From: Methylomusa anaerophila
Lineage (GTDB): Bacteria > Bacillota > Negativicutes > Sporomusales > Sporomusaceae
Direction: 5' to 3'
Assembly (NCBI RefSeq): GCF_003966895.1
Contig: NZ_AP018449.1
Location: 2,032,501-2,096,500, forward strand
Length of the DNA: 64,000 bases
A program made the position numbers and the translations under genes. This document shows, piece after piece, positions 24,657 to 34,095 of this stretch. Position 1 is the stretch's first letter; the number at the start of each line of letters is the position of its first letter. The notes under the pieces are model-generated. The model saw nothing but the letters and a program-made list of their open reading frames with translations, was not told the origin of the DNA and searched no databases.

Positions 24657-25066
24657 TGGATGCAGGTGCTTCAGTAATTGCAAGGCTTAAAAATAAAGCG
24701 CAGACATCAGGATTGTCTTTTCAGGTTCATCTACGTTTGTTCTGTCAGGAGGAATTCTTGCGTCGGCTTTCCCTTTCAAAATATGCTGACAATCTGGTAT
24801 TGAAAGGCGGACTTTTTCTTTTTTTCCTGAGTGGATTTGAAAGCACTGATTATGACCGCAGCAGTTTTGCTGAAATTATCAGCTTCTCGGAAAATGATGC
24901 CATGCTGGTCAAGTGGCGACAGTTTTTGAGACGAACCAAGCTTCCAGGCATTGAGTTTAGTGAGGTTACAGGCTTAATAAATACTTTTCTCGGAGGTATC
25001 TGGAATGCCATTATCGATGAAAATGAATGGCTTAAAAACTGGAACTGTCAGACCACATCATGGTAA
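24656..25066 (+). pseudogene. abiEii: AbiEii toxin with large internal deletion
   Basis: The N-terminus (VIARLKNKAQTSGLSFQ, LVLKGGLFLFFLSGFES) matches AbiEii up to the GG motif of the nucleotidyltransferase fold. It then joins directly to its C-terminal region (FAEIISFSEND, FLRRTKLPGIEFSEVTGLI). About 150 residues carrying the catalytic acidic residues and GTP-binding part are missing, leaving 137 residues where about 290 are usual. A full-length toxin is therefore not made. Its start overlaps the antitoxin stop by one base. Confidence 0.82.
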
Positions 25067-25122
25067 GAGCTTGATTATAGGAGCACCGGCAATTTTGCTA
25101 ACACCATGCTCACAAATATCTA

Positions 25123-25218
25123 ATGGAGTTTGTTGGCAATGAGGATGAGGACGCCGTATCGAGAAAAGATGTGGAACGACTATTGTCATATTTCAAACTA
25201 TGGCTGGACGGCTATTAA
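25123..25218 (+). pseudogene. Unidentified gene remnant at the island's right edge
   Basis: A 31-codon frame with ordinary codon use (MEFVGNEDEDAVSRKDVERL then LSYFKLWLDGY) reads like the C-terminal end of a larger helical protein. It has no ribosome site and lies between the abiEii scar and the next promoter. I could not assign a family. Confidence 0.3.
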
Positions 25219-25232
25219 AGATAGCAGCATTT

Positions 25233-25260
25233 TTGCAACTTCATTTTTCCATGGTATAAT
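25233..25260 (+). promoter_or_regulatory. Promoter upstream of the SMR transporter gene
   Basis: TTGCAA (25233-25238), 16 bases, TATAAT (25255-25260), with a TGG before the -10. It is about 180 bases before the SMR start. A 50-codon frame in between (25358-25510) opens behind GAGG and overlaps the SMR gene; its status is uncertain. Confidence 0.6.
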
Positions 25261-25442
25261 AAAAAATAACTGGCGGCTGTTTTATTTAAGATGGAACTGC
25301 AGCCTGAGCTTTTGACAAGGCTTTCTTGTTCTTGGAATGTGAGTGAGGTCATAAGGGATGGAATTAGCTGAAAAACTACAGCGCGAATTAGAGGCCATGG
25401 TGGATGATATAGCTATTCAATCGGTTTCCGGGGGGGATCAAC

Positions 25443-25790
25443 GTGAACAAAGACCTGTGGGTGATACTGCTGTCGGTGGGGATTGGCGCCGTCGGCCAAG
25501 TAGGCCTTAAATACGGCGCTACCAAAATTCCCGACAGTGGCCCATTGGTAGAAAAAATAATTACAGCCTGGCCGTTATTGGCCGGGCTGGCGTTATACGG
25601 GGTTAGCACACTCCTGTGGATTTATGCGCTGAGGACGGTTGAGCTAAGCTATGCCTACCCGCTTATCAGTTTGGGATATGTCCTGGTGTTTATAGCATCG
25701 TATTTTCTGTTTCACGAGCCAATCGGCTTGCTGCGGCTGGCGGGACTGGCATTTATTTTGTCGGGAATTATGTTGGTAGCTAAATCATGA
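25443..25790 (+). CDS. SMR/EamA-like small membrane transporter
   Basis: 115 residues with four hydrophobic helices and the DMT-superfamily layout. The segment VELSYAYPLISLGYVLVF resembles the conserved part of the ArnE/EmrE-like group. The charged Glu in helix 1 of EmrE is not obvious (helix 1 has GAVGQVGLKYGA), which favours the undecaprenyl-sugar flippase-like ArnE branch over a drug exporter. It starts at GTG with GGGGGG upstream. Its neighbour on the other strand is a polysaccharide deacetylase. Confidence 0.75.
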   Translation: MNKDLWVILLSVGIGAVGQVGLKYGATKIPDSGPLVEKIITAWPLLAGLALYGVSTLLWIYALRTVELSYAYPLISLGYVLVFIASYFLFHEPIGLLRLAGLAFILSGIMLVAKS

Positions 25791-25824
25791 GTTACGGTTC
25801 AAAATAGTGACTGGCAAAGCAGTA

Positions 25825-26580
25825 TTAACAATATCTCAATAATTCGGCCAATGGCTGGTCATAGCGAAACACCGGAATCCGGTTCAGCGCTAATTGACTT
25901 GCCCGTGAATTTGCGTAACCGGTATTCGTTGTCAACCCGAACCGGTAGCCCAGCTCGTGGCTGGAGTAAAGAGTGGACAGGTTATAGCTGCCGCGGGGAT
26001 ACGCCACAGAATCGACGGCTTTCCCCAGAAGGTCTTCCAAAGCCGCTTTGGAGTTTTCCAGTTCTTGCGACATTTCAGCCGGTGATAAATTTCCGAGAGG
26101 CCTGTGACTTACCGTATGCGACCCGAAAGACATGCCGGCGGCCGACATTTCCAAGAGTTGTGACATGGTCATCCTGTTCGGCTGGTCAAGCATACCGGTG
26201 ATGATGAAAAAACTGGCTGTCATGGAGAAGCTTTGCAGCAGGGGAAAGGCATTCGCATAGTTATCAAGATAGCCATCATCAAAGGTAATCAAAACAGGCT
26301 TGCCGGTTATGGAGCCGACTCCGGACAAATGATCTTTGGCCGCAGCCAGGGTAAGGGTATTATAACCATTCTCATGGAGATATTGCAGATCGCTTTTAAA
26401 GCGGCTGGGAGATATCGTTAGGGCATCGGTTTCAGGCCCAATCCGGTGATACAGCAAAATAGGCAAAGTATCATTAGCAGCTTGGGACGGTTGGAAATTA
26501 AAGGCATAAGAAATACTTGCCGCCGCGGCAAGGGATAGCATGCATTTTTGCAAAAATTGTCGTCTGGTAAGTGAGGTCAC
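25825..26580 (-). CDS. Exported polysaccharide deacetylase
   Basis: 251 residues from the GTG at 26580, which has AGGGAG nine bases upstream and places TRRQFLQKC near the N-terminus as a twin-arginine-type signal; a longer TTG-started frame to 26667 is less likely. The NodB domain has the first Asp pair in LITFDDGYLDNY, the metal histidines in GSHTVSHRPL, and YPRGSYN. It should remove acetyl groups from peptidoglycan or a surface polysaccharide outside the membrane. Confidence 0.85.
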   Translation of the reverse strand: MTSLTRRQFLQKCMLSLAAAASISYAFNFQPSQAANDTLPILLYHRIGPETDALTISPSRFKSDLQYLHENGYNTLTLAAAKDHLSGVGSITGKPVLITFDDGYLDNYANAFPLLQSFSMTASFFIITGMLDQPNRMTMSQLLEMSAAGMSFGSHTVSHRPLGNLSPAEMSQELENSKAALEDLLGKAVDSVAYPRGSYNLSTLYSSHELGYRFGLTTNTGYANSRASQLALNRIPVFRYDQPLAELLRYC

Positions 26581-26856
26581 GGACGGAATCTCCCTTCCAC
26601 TTCGTATTTGAAACTCTCTGGTCTGCTGAATAAAGGAAAAAGAGCCCGTCTTGACAGGCTTCGCCAAAAAATGATATATATCTCCAATTACTTTCTATAT
26701 TACTATCGGTTTTTTGATAGTCAAATTAAGATTTGTGTCCTATGTTAAAATTTATTCAACTAAAGCTGACCTTTGACGGTCAGCCGGTTTGGGGAGGTAA
26801 TACTACTGAATTTGCTCACAAAAAGGTAATAATGGAAATAGTTGGGGGATGATAAG

Positions 26857-27462
26857 ATGGATAATCTATCTGCGCTTGTAACGCATTATATAGACGTATG
26901 GGGATATTGGGCTATCTTTATCGGTATGGCCCTGGAGAGCGCCAATATTCCCATACCGAGTGAATTAATTTTTGGCTTTGCCGGTTATCTTGTATATTTA
27001 GGAAAACTAAACTTCTGGTTAGCAACCACCTATGGTGTATTGGGCGGACTTTTGGGTTCAATAGTATCCTACGCAATCGGTTATTATGGCGGTCGGCCTT
27101 TCGTCTTCCAATACGGCAAGTACTTTTTTGTAACCCGTAATAAAATTGACTTAGCCCAACGGTGGTTTGACCGTTACGGGCTGACAGCGGTTTTTATTGC
27201 CAGATTGTTACCGGTAATCCGCACCTTTATATCGTTGCCGGCAGGCTTTGCCCGGGTTGATTTCACAAAATTTGTCGTTTACACAATCCTGGGTTCCATT
27301 CCCTGGACCATTGCCTTGACGTACTTGGGGCAGCTTCTCGGCGAAAACTGGCATCTGCTTAGTGAGTATGGGCACCAGATTAGTATTTTTGTAATTGTAA
27401 TTATATTCATAGTTATCATGGCTATTCTGTGGAAACGAATTTCCGCCCAAGGTGCCAAATAA
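26857..27462 (+). CDS. DedA-family membrane protein
   Basis: 201 residues. DedA signatures are clear: ESANIPIPSELIFGFAGYLVYLG near the start and FDRYGLTAVFIARLLPVIRTFISLPAG in the centre, with four to five helices. Recent work links the family to undecaprenyl phosphate or other lipid flipping and to membrane homeostasis. I chose the ATG eight bases behind GGGGG rather than the TTG 15 bases upstream. Confidence 0.9.
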   Translation: MDNLSALVTHYIDVWGYWAIFIGMALESANIPIPSELIFGFAGYLVYLGKLNFWLATTYGVLGGLLGSIVSYAIGYYGGRPFVFQYGKYFFVTRNKIDLAQRWFDRYGLTAVFIARLLPVIRTFISLPAGFARVDFTKFVVYTILGSIPWTIALTYLGQLLGENWHLLSEYGHQISIFVIVIIFIVIMAILWKRISAQGAK

Positions 27463-27536
27463 CTCCCAAACTTATAAATACAAAGTATGCGCGGCACGCG
27501 CGGCAAATCCTTTCCAAAGCTGTATAGCGCTCATTC

Positions 27537-27625
27537 CGAATTCAGGAGTCAGAATTCTGAAATTTTATGAGACAATCCGTTCTTTTTATTCTGACTCCTG
27601 AATTCTGACTCCTGACTACTGAATA
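27537..27625. repeat. GGAGTCAGAATTCTGA-type repeat, copy 1
   Basis: TTCAGGAGTCAGAATTCTGAA is followed after ~30 bases by ATTCTGACTCCTGA twice, forming a hairpin. Related copies lie at 49650-49736, 51962-51981 and 61469-61546, three of them with the same GAGA(T/C)-CCGTTCTTT-like centre. Confidence 0.75.
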
Positions 27626-27642
27626 ACTAGGGGGCGGCCAAT

Positions 27643-30600
27643 TTGACAATAAAAGACAATAGGATACGCCGGATATTTGTAGAAAAAAAGCCGGGGTTTG
27701 CGGTTGAGGCAGCCGGCATTTATGCCGATCTCAAAGAAAATCTGGGCATAAAAGGACTGAAGGCGGTTAGGGTTCTTCATCGCTACGACGTGGCCGGGGT
27801 CAGCGACCAGGAATTTGCCGTCGCTGTTTACACTATTTTTTCTGAGCCGCCTGTAGACGTGGTATATCCGGAGCGGATTGAGGCTGATCCGTCGGATAAA
27901 GTATTTGCCATGGAGTATTTGCCGGGTCAGTATGATCAAAGGGCAGACTGGGCGGCTCAGAGTGTGCAGATCCTTAGCCAGAAGGAGCCGCCGGCGGTAA
28001 ACACTGCGAAAGTGCTGGTCCTTGCCGGGGATATCAGCCAACAGGAATTCAAAAGAATAAAAGAATACTGCATTAATCCGGTGGAGGCCAGAGAAGCTTC
28101 CCTGGAAAAGCCGGCTTCCCTTGCCGTGACAGCGGCCGCGCCCGGGGACGTAGCCGTAATAAAGGGTTTTATAAATATGACGGAAGAAGAGCTTCAGGAC
28201 TTTATGAATACCCAGGGGCTGGCCATGAGTTATGATGATCTGGCTTTCTGCCGGCAATACTTCCGGGAAACGGAGCGGCGCGACCCTACCATTACCGAGA
28301 TTAAAGTCATCGACACCTACTGGTCGGATCACTGCCGCCATACCACATTTTTAACGAAAATCGAAGCTGTGCAGATTGAACCGGGGAAATACAACCAGCC
28401 GGTACAAGCAGCTTACCGGGAGTATAAAAAGTCCCGGGAAACCGTGTATGCCGGCAGGGAAAAAGATATCAGCCTGATGGATGTGGCCACGCTGGCTATG
28501 AAAGAGTTAAAAATGCAGGGCAGGCTGCCTGACCTGGATGAGTCGGAAGAGATCAACGCCTGCAGCCTTGTCGTTGACGTGGATGTGGACGGGCAACGGG
28601 AGGAATGGCTGGTTATGTTCAAAAACGAGACTCATAACCATCCGACCGAGATTGAACCATTTGGCGGCGCCGCCACCTGCCTGGGCGGCTGCATTCGCGA
28701 TCCTCTTTCCGGCAGGTCCTACGTGTACCAGGCAATGCGGGTGACCGGCAGCGGCGATCCCCGGGCTTCCCTGGAAGCCACTCTCCCCGGCAAGCTGCCG
28801 CAACGCAAAATCACTACCGGCGCCGCGGCCGGCTATAGTTCATACGGAAACCAGATTGGCCTGGCTACCGGACAAGTGGCGGAAGTGTACGATGAAGGCT
28901 TTATCGCCAAACGCATGGAGATCGGCGCGGTAATCGCAGCGGCTCCCAGGAAAAATGTTGTCCGGGGCATTCCCGCACCCGGCGATGTTGTCATTCTGGT
29001 GGGCGGACGCACCGGCCGGGACGGCTGCGGCGGAGCAACCGGCTCTTCCAAGGAGCATAATGAAGAATCTTTATATAACTGCGGCGCTGAAGTGCAAAAA
29101 GGCAATCCGGTGACCGAGCGGAAAATCCAGCGGCTTTTCCGGCAGCCCGCAGTCGGCACCTTGATTAAGAAATGCAATGATTTTGGCGCCGGCGGGGTAT
29201 CGGTAGCCATCGGTGAATTGACTGACGGTCTTGAGATCCGTCTGGACGCTATTCCCAAAAAATATGAAGGTTTAGATGGCACCGAACTGGCTATTTCCGA
29301 ATCGCAGGAACGCATGGCTGTGGTCGTGGCGCCGGAAAATGCCGCAGCCTTCATAAATTTCGCTTCCGCCGAGAATCTGGAGGCCACAGTTGTGGCTCGC
29401 GTTACCGGCGAGAAGCGGCTGAAAATGGTATGGCGGCAAAAGACAATCGTCGATATCAGCAGGGATTTTTTGAATACCAACGGGGTGAAACAGCATACCC
29501 AGGTAAAAGTGGCCGCACCACCGGCGGCGCAAGCCTATTTTGCCGGCTTGCCGGCGCAGCCGTTGAACCTGAAAGAGATCTGGCTGAACAATCTGACGCA
29601 TCTTAACATATGTTCGCAAAAAGGCCTGGTTGAAAGGTTTGACAGCACCATCGGGGCAGCAACGGTGCTGATGCCCTTTGGCGGCAAGTACCAAAGCACT
29701 CCGGCGGAAGGCATGATCGCCAAACTGCCGTTAGAGACCGGTGAGACCCATACCGGTACGGTTATGGCCTACGGCTATAATCCGCAGCTGGCCGGATGGA
29801 GTCCTTTCCATGGAGCGTTGTATGCGGTAGTGGAAGCAGTCGCCAAGGTGGTGGCGCTGGGCGGGGATTATAAGAAAGTGCGGCTTACGCTGCAAGAGTA
29901 TTTTGAAAAACTGGGTCAGGACAGTGTCAAATGGGGCAAGCCTTTCAGCGCTCTCCTCGGCGCTTATTACGCGCAAAAACGCCTTGGTATTCCGGCAATT
30001 GGCGGCAAGGACAGCATGTCCGGCACCTTTAAGGATCTAAATGTGCCGCCGACGCTGGTTGCTTTCGCGGTAGCAGCCATGGATGTCCGTCACTCGGTTT
30101 CCCAGGAGTTTAAGGCGGCAGGCAGCCAGGTAGTGTTAATCCCGGCTCAGCGGGACGAATATGGCCTGCCTGATTTTGAAGTACTGACGCGAAATTGGGG
30201 TAGGATCAACGACCTTGTGCGGGCAGGCAAAGTATTGGCTGCTCATACGGTAAAATTGGGCGGCATAGCGGCTGCGGTAAGTAAAATGAGCTTTGGCAAC
30301 CGGATTGGACTGGCACTCGCTGCGGTTTGGACCCGGGAGGAAAACCGGCATCGCCTGTTTGGACCCGATTACGGTTCCATCCTTTTGGAAATGCCGGCAG
30401 GCGCCAATCTGCCGGACTTGCTGCCGAAGGTGGATTATGAGGTTCTCGGCCTAACTCAGGATAGGCCGGTTATTACTGCCGGCGACGGGGATATTATTTC
30501 CATCGCCGAGGCGCTTGCCGCCTGGGAAGAACCTTTGGAAAAAGTGTTTCCCACCCGGCCGGAACCCATTGCCGGCAAGCCGCGGGCGGTTTTATACGAA

Positions 30601-31434
30601 AAACGCAATACCCGCAGGCCGGCCCGGAAGATCGCCAAACCAAGAATTTTCATACCTGTGTTTCCGGGGACCAACTGTGAGTACGATTCGCGGCGAGCCT
30701 TTGAAAAGGCTGGCGGCATAGTTGAAACCATGGTCATTCGCAATCTGGCGGGAGCGCATATTGAAGAATCCGTTAAGAACATGGCAACCGGCATCAACAA
30801 GGCTCAGATTGTGATGCTGCCGGGGGGATTTAGCGCCGGGGACGAGCCGGACGGCTCAGGCAAATTTATTGCCGCCATGTTTCGCAACCCAAGAATCAGG
30901 GAAGCCGTGTCGGAACTGCTGCAAAAGCGGGACGGACTGATGCTGGGCGTTTGCAACGGCTTCCAGGCCCTGGTGAAGTTGGGGCTGGTGCCTTACGGCG
31001 AAATCCGTGACTTGACGGCGGACAGTCCGACGCTGACCTTTAACCGGATTGGCCGTCACATTTCCCGTATGGTAAAAACAAAGGCGGTTTCGGTGCTTTC
31101 TCCCTGGTTTGCCAATGTGACGGCAGGAGAAGTGTTTGTTATTCCGGCTTCCCACGGCGAGGGCCGGTTTTACGCCAAGCCGGAGGAAATCGACCGCATG
31201 GCGGCAAATGGGCAAATCGCCACTCAATATGTTGATTTTCACGGCAATCCCACTTACGAAATAGAGCATAATCCCAACGGATCAATGGATGCCATTGAAG
31301 CCATTACCAGTCCCGACGGCAGGGTGCTTGGCAAGATGGGGCATTCCGAGCGTATTGGCGCGAATGTGGCGATAAATGTTCCCGGCAATAAGAATCAGAG
31401 AATATTTGAAGCAGGAGTAAACTATTACCGGTAG
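27643..31434 (+). CDS. purL: Phosphoribosylformylglycinamidine synthase, one-chain type
   Basis: A 1263-residue enzyme of purine synthesis that converts FGAR to FGAM with glutamine and ATP. The PurS-like domain is N-terminal, followed by the two AIRS-related halves (DTYWSDHCRHTTF, FKNETHNHPTEIEPFGGAATC, IGGKDSMSG). The class I glutaminase domain ends the protein with its nucleophile in LGVCNGFQAL (about residue 1102) and His/Glu in ASHGEGRF (about 1169). This fused form is found in many Clostridia and Negativicutes. A TTG start behind GGGGGCGG is the only good start. No other pur genes are adjacent. Confidence 0.95.
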   Translation: MTIKDNRIRRIFVEKKPGFAVEAAGIYADLKENLGIKGLKAVRVLHRYDVAGVSDQEFAVAVYTIFSEPPVDVVYPERIEADPSDKVFAMEYLPGQYDQRADWAAQSVQILSQKEPPAVNTAKVLVLAGDISQQEFKRIKEYCINPVEAREASLEKPASLAVTAAAPGDVAVIKGFINMTEEELQDFMNTQGLAMSYDDLAFCRQYFRETERRDPTITEIKVIDTYWSDHCRHTTFLTKIEAVQIEPGKYNQPVQAAYREYKKSRETVYAGREKDISLMDVATLAMKELKMQGRLPDLDESEEINACSLVVDVDVDGQREEWLVMFKNETHNHPTEIEPFGGAATCLGGCIRDPLSGRSYVYQAMRVTGSGDPRASLEATLPGKLPQRKITTGAAAGYSSYGNQIGLATGQVAEVYDEGFIAKRMEIGAVIAAAPRKNVVRGIPAPGDVVILVGGRTGRDGCGGATGSSKEHNEESLYNCGAEVQKGNPVTERKIQRLFRQPAVGTLIKKCNDFGAGGVSVAIGELTDGLEIRLDAIPKKYEGLDGTELAISESQERMAVVVAPENAAAFINFASAENLEATVVARVTGEKRLKMVWRQKTIVDISRDFLNTNGVKQHTQVKVAAPPAAQAYFAGLPAQPLNLKEIWLNNLTHLNICSQKGLVERFDSTIGAATVLMPFGGKYQSTPAEGMIAKLPLETGETHTGTVMAYGYNPQLAGWSPFHGALYAVVEAVAKVVALGGDYKKVRLTLQEYFEKLGQDSVKWGKPFSALLGAYYAQKRLGIPAIGGKDSMSGTFKDLNVPPTLVAFAVAAMDVRHSVSQEFKAAGSQVVLIPAQRDEYGLPDFEVLTRNWGRINDLVRAGKVLAAHTVKLGGIAAAVSKMSFGNRIGLALAAVWTREENRHRLFGPDYGSILLEMPAGANLPDLLPKVDYEVLGLTQDRPVITAGDGDIISIAEALAAWEEPLEKVFPTRPEPIAGKPRAVLYEKRNTRRPARKIAKPRIFIPVFPGTNCEYDSRRAFEKAGGIVETMVIRNLAGAHIEESVKNMATGINKAQIVMLPGGFSAGDEPDGSGKFIAAMFRNPRIREAVSELLQKRDGLMLGVCNGFQALVKLGLVPYGEIRDLTADSPTLTFNRIGRHISRMVKTKAVSVLSPWFANVTAGEVFVIPASHGEGRFYAKPEEIDRMAANGQIATQYVDFHGNPTYEIEHNPNGSMDAIEAITSPDGRVLGKMGHSERIGANVAINVPGNKNQRIFEAGVNYYR

Positions 31435-31576
31435 CCGCCCCTTAACGGATATTTAACCGAAAAAGGAAAGGCGAAAAGCAGGAACCCGGCTTAAAGTAGA
31501 AGAATATTTGAAGTATCATTACGGGGATTCTTGCATAGACTTTATTGTTGTTTATAAGTTCATAAGGAGTATAGAT

Positions 31577-31945
31577 ATGTACGAGATAGCACATGTTGGT
31601 ATTGTTGTCAGGAATACGGCCCGGTCCTTGGAATTTTATCGTGAAGTGTTAGGCTGCACGGTTATTGACAGTTATGACAATGACAATGCCTGTCTTACTT
31701 TCCTGGCCTGCGGGCGGCAAATACTGGAACTGGTTGAATATAAAGCAGCTGCTGGCGGCGAACGTTCCGCCGGACCGGTGGACCATATTGCTTTCGCCGT
31801 CCTGGACATGGACGCGGCTGTAAGCAGACTGAAGCAAAGGAATGTGCCGCTTGCCTTTGACACGCCCCGCCTAGCGGGAAACAAAAAAATCCTGTTTTTC
31901 AGCGGCCCTGACGGCGAACGCCTTGAGTTTGTCCAAACATTATGA
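31577..31945 (+). CDS. Glyoxalase-fold (VOC) protein
   Basis: 122 residues. The start is the ATG with AAGGAG seven bases upstream. Two beta-alpha-beta-beta-beta units are visible: YEIAHVGIVVRNTARSLEFYREVLGC and PVDHIAFAVLDMDAAVSRLKQRNV. His, Glu and the final GERLEFVQ supply a typical metal site. The family includes lactoylglutathione lyase and methylmalonyl-CoA epimerase; the substrate cannot be told. A terminator follows. Confidence 0.85.
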   Translation: MYEIAHVGIVVRNTARSLEFYREVLGCTVIDSYDNDNACLTFLACGRQILELVEYKAAAGGERSAGPVDHIAFAVLDMDAAVSRLKQRNVPLAFDTPRLAGNKKILFFSGPDGERLEFVQTL

Positions 31946-31971
31946 TTCAAAAAAAATGCACGGCGCTTTTG

Positions 31972-32004
31972 AAAGACCTTCACCAATGGTGAAGGTCTCT
32001 TATC
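31972..32004 (+). terminator. Terminator after the VOC gene
   Basis: AGACCTTCACC and GGTGAAGGTCT form a perfect 11-bp stem around AAT, followed by CTT. Confidence 0.75.
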
Positions 32005-32245
32005 GCGAAGTTTAGCCAAGGCCGATTCCCGGAAGTCACAATCCATATCCGCCACCGAGTAACCCGGCCCAGGACGGTCCGGAAGCCTGGTCTCAGCATA
32101 TTATGGTTGCCGCCAGACCACTGCCTACATATACTAAGATAGATTTATCGCGGTCGTCTATATGTTATGAATTCTGATGCAATGGGGAAAATTCCGGGAA
32201 ATTATACTTTCGGATACTGCAATAAAAGCGGATTAAGGGGGGCTC

Positions 32246-33139
32246 ATTATCCAATTTCAAGAAATCACATTAGAACAGAAACCTCTGTTTGACAGTTTTT
32301 TCCGCCAACGGCGATATGAGAACGCCCATTTTAATTTTACCAATCTTTTTATGTGGCGCCATGCTTATAATATCAGATGGACTGTCATTGATCAACATTT
32401 GTGTATCAAGGCTTGCTTCGGAACCTATAACTTTGCCCTGCAGCCTTTTGGCGGGGATGACGGCGTAGAAGACGTTCTGGCCCAAATGGAGGGCTACTTT
32501 GCCGCCAATGGCTGGCCATTCATATTGGGTGATGTGGAGAAGTTCATGCTGGATATATTGGAAAACTGGCGTCCAGGCTATTTTACGTTTACCGCTGACC
32601 GGGATAACTTTGATTATGTATATAACCGGCAAGATCTTGCCGAACTCAAAGGCCGAAAATATCACGGCAAGAAAAATCATATCAACAGTTTTATCAGGAT
32701 GTACCCTGACTATCAATATTATCCGCTGACCGACGAGTGGGTGGGGCATTGCATTATTAACATTTTCGAGTGGTGCGCCCAAAAGGGCTGTGATGAAGAT
32801 CCGATGTTGCTGAATGAAAAACAGGCGATTATCGAAGTGCTGCAAAACTACCAGGCTCTCAATTTGACGGGGGCGCTGATTACTGTTAATAACAAAGTGG
32901 AGGCATTTACTTTCGGCGAACAACTTAATGACGACACTGCAGTTATTCATGTGGAAAAGGCCAGTCCGGATATTAGAGGAATATATCCCTTGATCAATCA
33001 AAAATTTTGCCGGCATGCCTGGCAGTCCGTGTCTTATATTAACAGGGAGGAAGATATGGGAGTACCAGGGCTTAGAAAAGCAAAGGAATCGTATTATCCG
33101 GCGAAAATGACGGAAAAATATACTGTGAAAATAAAATAG
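32246..33139 (+). CDS. DUF2156-type acyltransferase-like protein with non-AUG start
   Basis: 297 residues. The first ATG in frame is at 32351, but family members begin about 35 residues earlier with x-F-x-E-I-T-L-E, and exactly this sequence (IQFQEITLEQKPLFDSFF) is encoded here without an ATG, GTG or TTG. An in-frame TAA at 32234 limits the start to ATT (32246) or ATC (32249), both just behind AAGGGGGG. The protein has two GNAT-like halves, with NFTNLFMWR and KNHINSFIRMYPDYQY as landmarks, as in the phosphatidylglycerol-lysyltransferase C-terminal domain family. Substrate unknown. Confidence 0.78.
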   Translation: MIQFQEITLEQKPLFDSFFRQRRYENAHFNFTNLFMWRHAYNIRWTVIDQHLCIKACFGTYNFALQPFGGDDGVEDVLAQMEGYFAANGWPFILGDVEKFMLDILENWRPGYFTFTADRDNFDYVYNRQDLAELKGRKYHGKKNHINSFIRMYPDYQYYPLTDEWVGHCIINIFEWCAQKGCDEDPMLLNEKQAIIEVLQNYQALNLTGALITVNNKVEAFTFGEQLNDDTAVIHVEKASPDIRGIYPLINQKFCRHAWQSVSYINREEDMGVPGLRKAKESYYPAKMTEKYTVKIK

Positions 33140-33184
33140 TTGCAAGTCCGGTCATATATTTATTTGTGAGGGAAGGACAAGCAG

Positions 33185-34027
33185 ATGGAAATTAGGTCAA
33201 TAAAAAAACTGAAACTTTACGGATTCAATAATCTTACCAAGTCACTCAGCTTTAACATGTACGATATATGTTATGCAAAAACCCCGCAGCACCGCGACGA
33301 TTATATCCAATACATTGACGAGGAATATAATGCTGACCGGCTAACCAGCATTCTTACCGAAGTGGCAAATATGATTGGGGCCAATATCCTTAATATAGCC
33401 AAGCAAGACTATGATCCCCAGGGAGCAAGCGTTACTATGCTGATTTCCGAAGATCAAATGAATCAGCCGGGGGAACCGGTGAGTGACGAGGAGTGCCTCG
33501 AATGCCATGTGCATCAGCCGATGCCGGAAACGGTTGTTTGCCATTTAGATAAAAGCCATATTACAGTTCACACCTATCCGGAAAGTCATCCTGACGAAGG
33601 AATAAGTACTTTCCGGGCCGATATTGACGTTGCAACCTGCGGTCATATTTCACCTTTGAAGGCTTTGAACTTTTTAATTAATAGCTTCAACCCGGATATC
33701 GCCAATGTTGACTACCGGGTACGGGGTTTTACCAGAGACGTAAACGGCAAGAAGTTTTTCATCGACCATAAGATTAACTCGATCCAGAATTATATTTCCA
33801 GTAATAACCGGGATATATACCAAATGATCGATGTAAATGTGTATCAGGAAAATATCTTCCATACCAAAATGCTGCTGAAAGAATTTGATCTGGATAATTA
33901 CCTGTTCGGTACCGCCAAAAAAGAGCTTCTGGCCAGTGAGAAGAAAAAAATCAAACAACGCCTAAAAAAGGAAATGAACGAAATTTTCTACGGCAAAAAT
34001 ATTCCCAGAGTCAATATTAAATTTTAA
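33185..34027 (+). CDS. speD: S-adenosylmethionine decarboxylase proenzyme
   Basis: 280 residues, the longer E. coli-type SpeD rather than the ~125-residue Bacillus type. Self-cleavage before Ser in [21 protein letters not shown] would give the pyruvoyl group; the Cys in [14 protein letters not shown] is the proton donor. The enzyme makes decarboxylated SAM for spermidine synthesis. No speE is adjacent. GGGAAGG lies about eight bases before the ATG. Confidence 0.93.
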   Translation: MEIRSIKKLKLYGFNNLTKSLSFNMYDICYAKTPQHRDDYIQYIDEEYNADRLTSILTEVANMIGANILNIAKQDYDPQGASVTMLISEDQMNQPGEPVSDEECLECHVHQPMPETVVCHLDKSHITVHTYPESHPDEGISTFRADIDVATCGHISPLKALNFLINSFNPDIANVDYRVRGFTRDVNGKKFFIDHKINSIQNYISSNNRDIYQMIDVNVYQENIFHTKMLLKEFDLDNYLFGTAKKELLASEKKKIKQRLKKEMNEIFYGKNIPRVNIKF

Positions 34028-34038
34028 ACAAGAAGAAT

Positions 34039-34070
34039 AACATCCCCCTTTCCGGGGGATGTTTATTTTT
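34039..34070 (+). terminator. Terminator after speD
   Basis: AACATCCCCC/GGGGGATGTT around a TTTC loop with a following TTATTTTT. Confidence 0.85.
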
Positions 34071-34095
34071 ACTATTATGGACAAGGGAGAACATT

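Noticed and set aside
25358..25510. 50-codon frame overlapping the SMR gene start
   Set aside because: It has a GAGG site, but its second half is out-of-frame SMR coding sequence; a short coupling leader remains possible.
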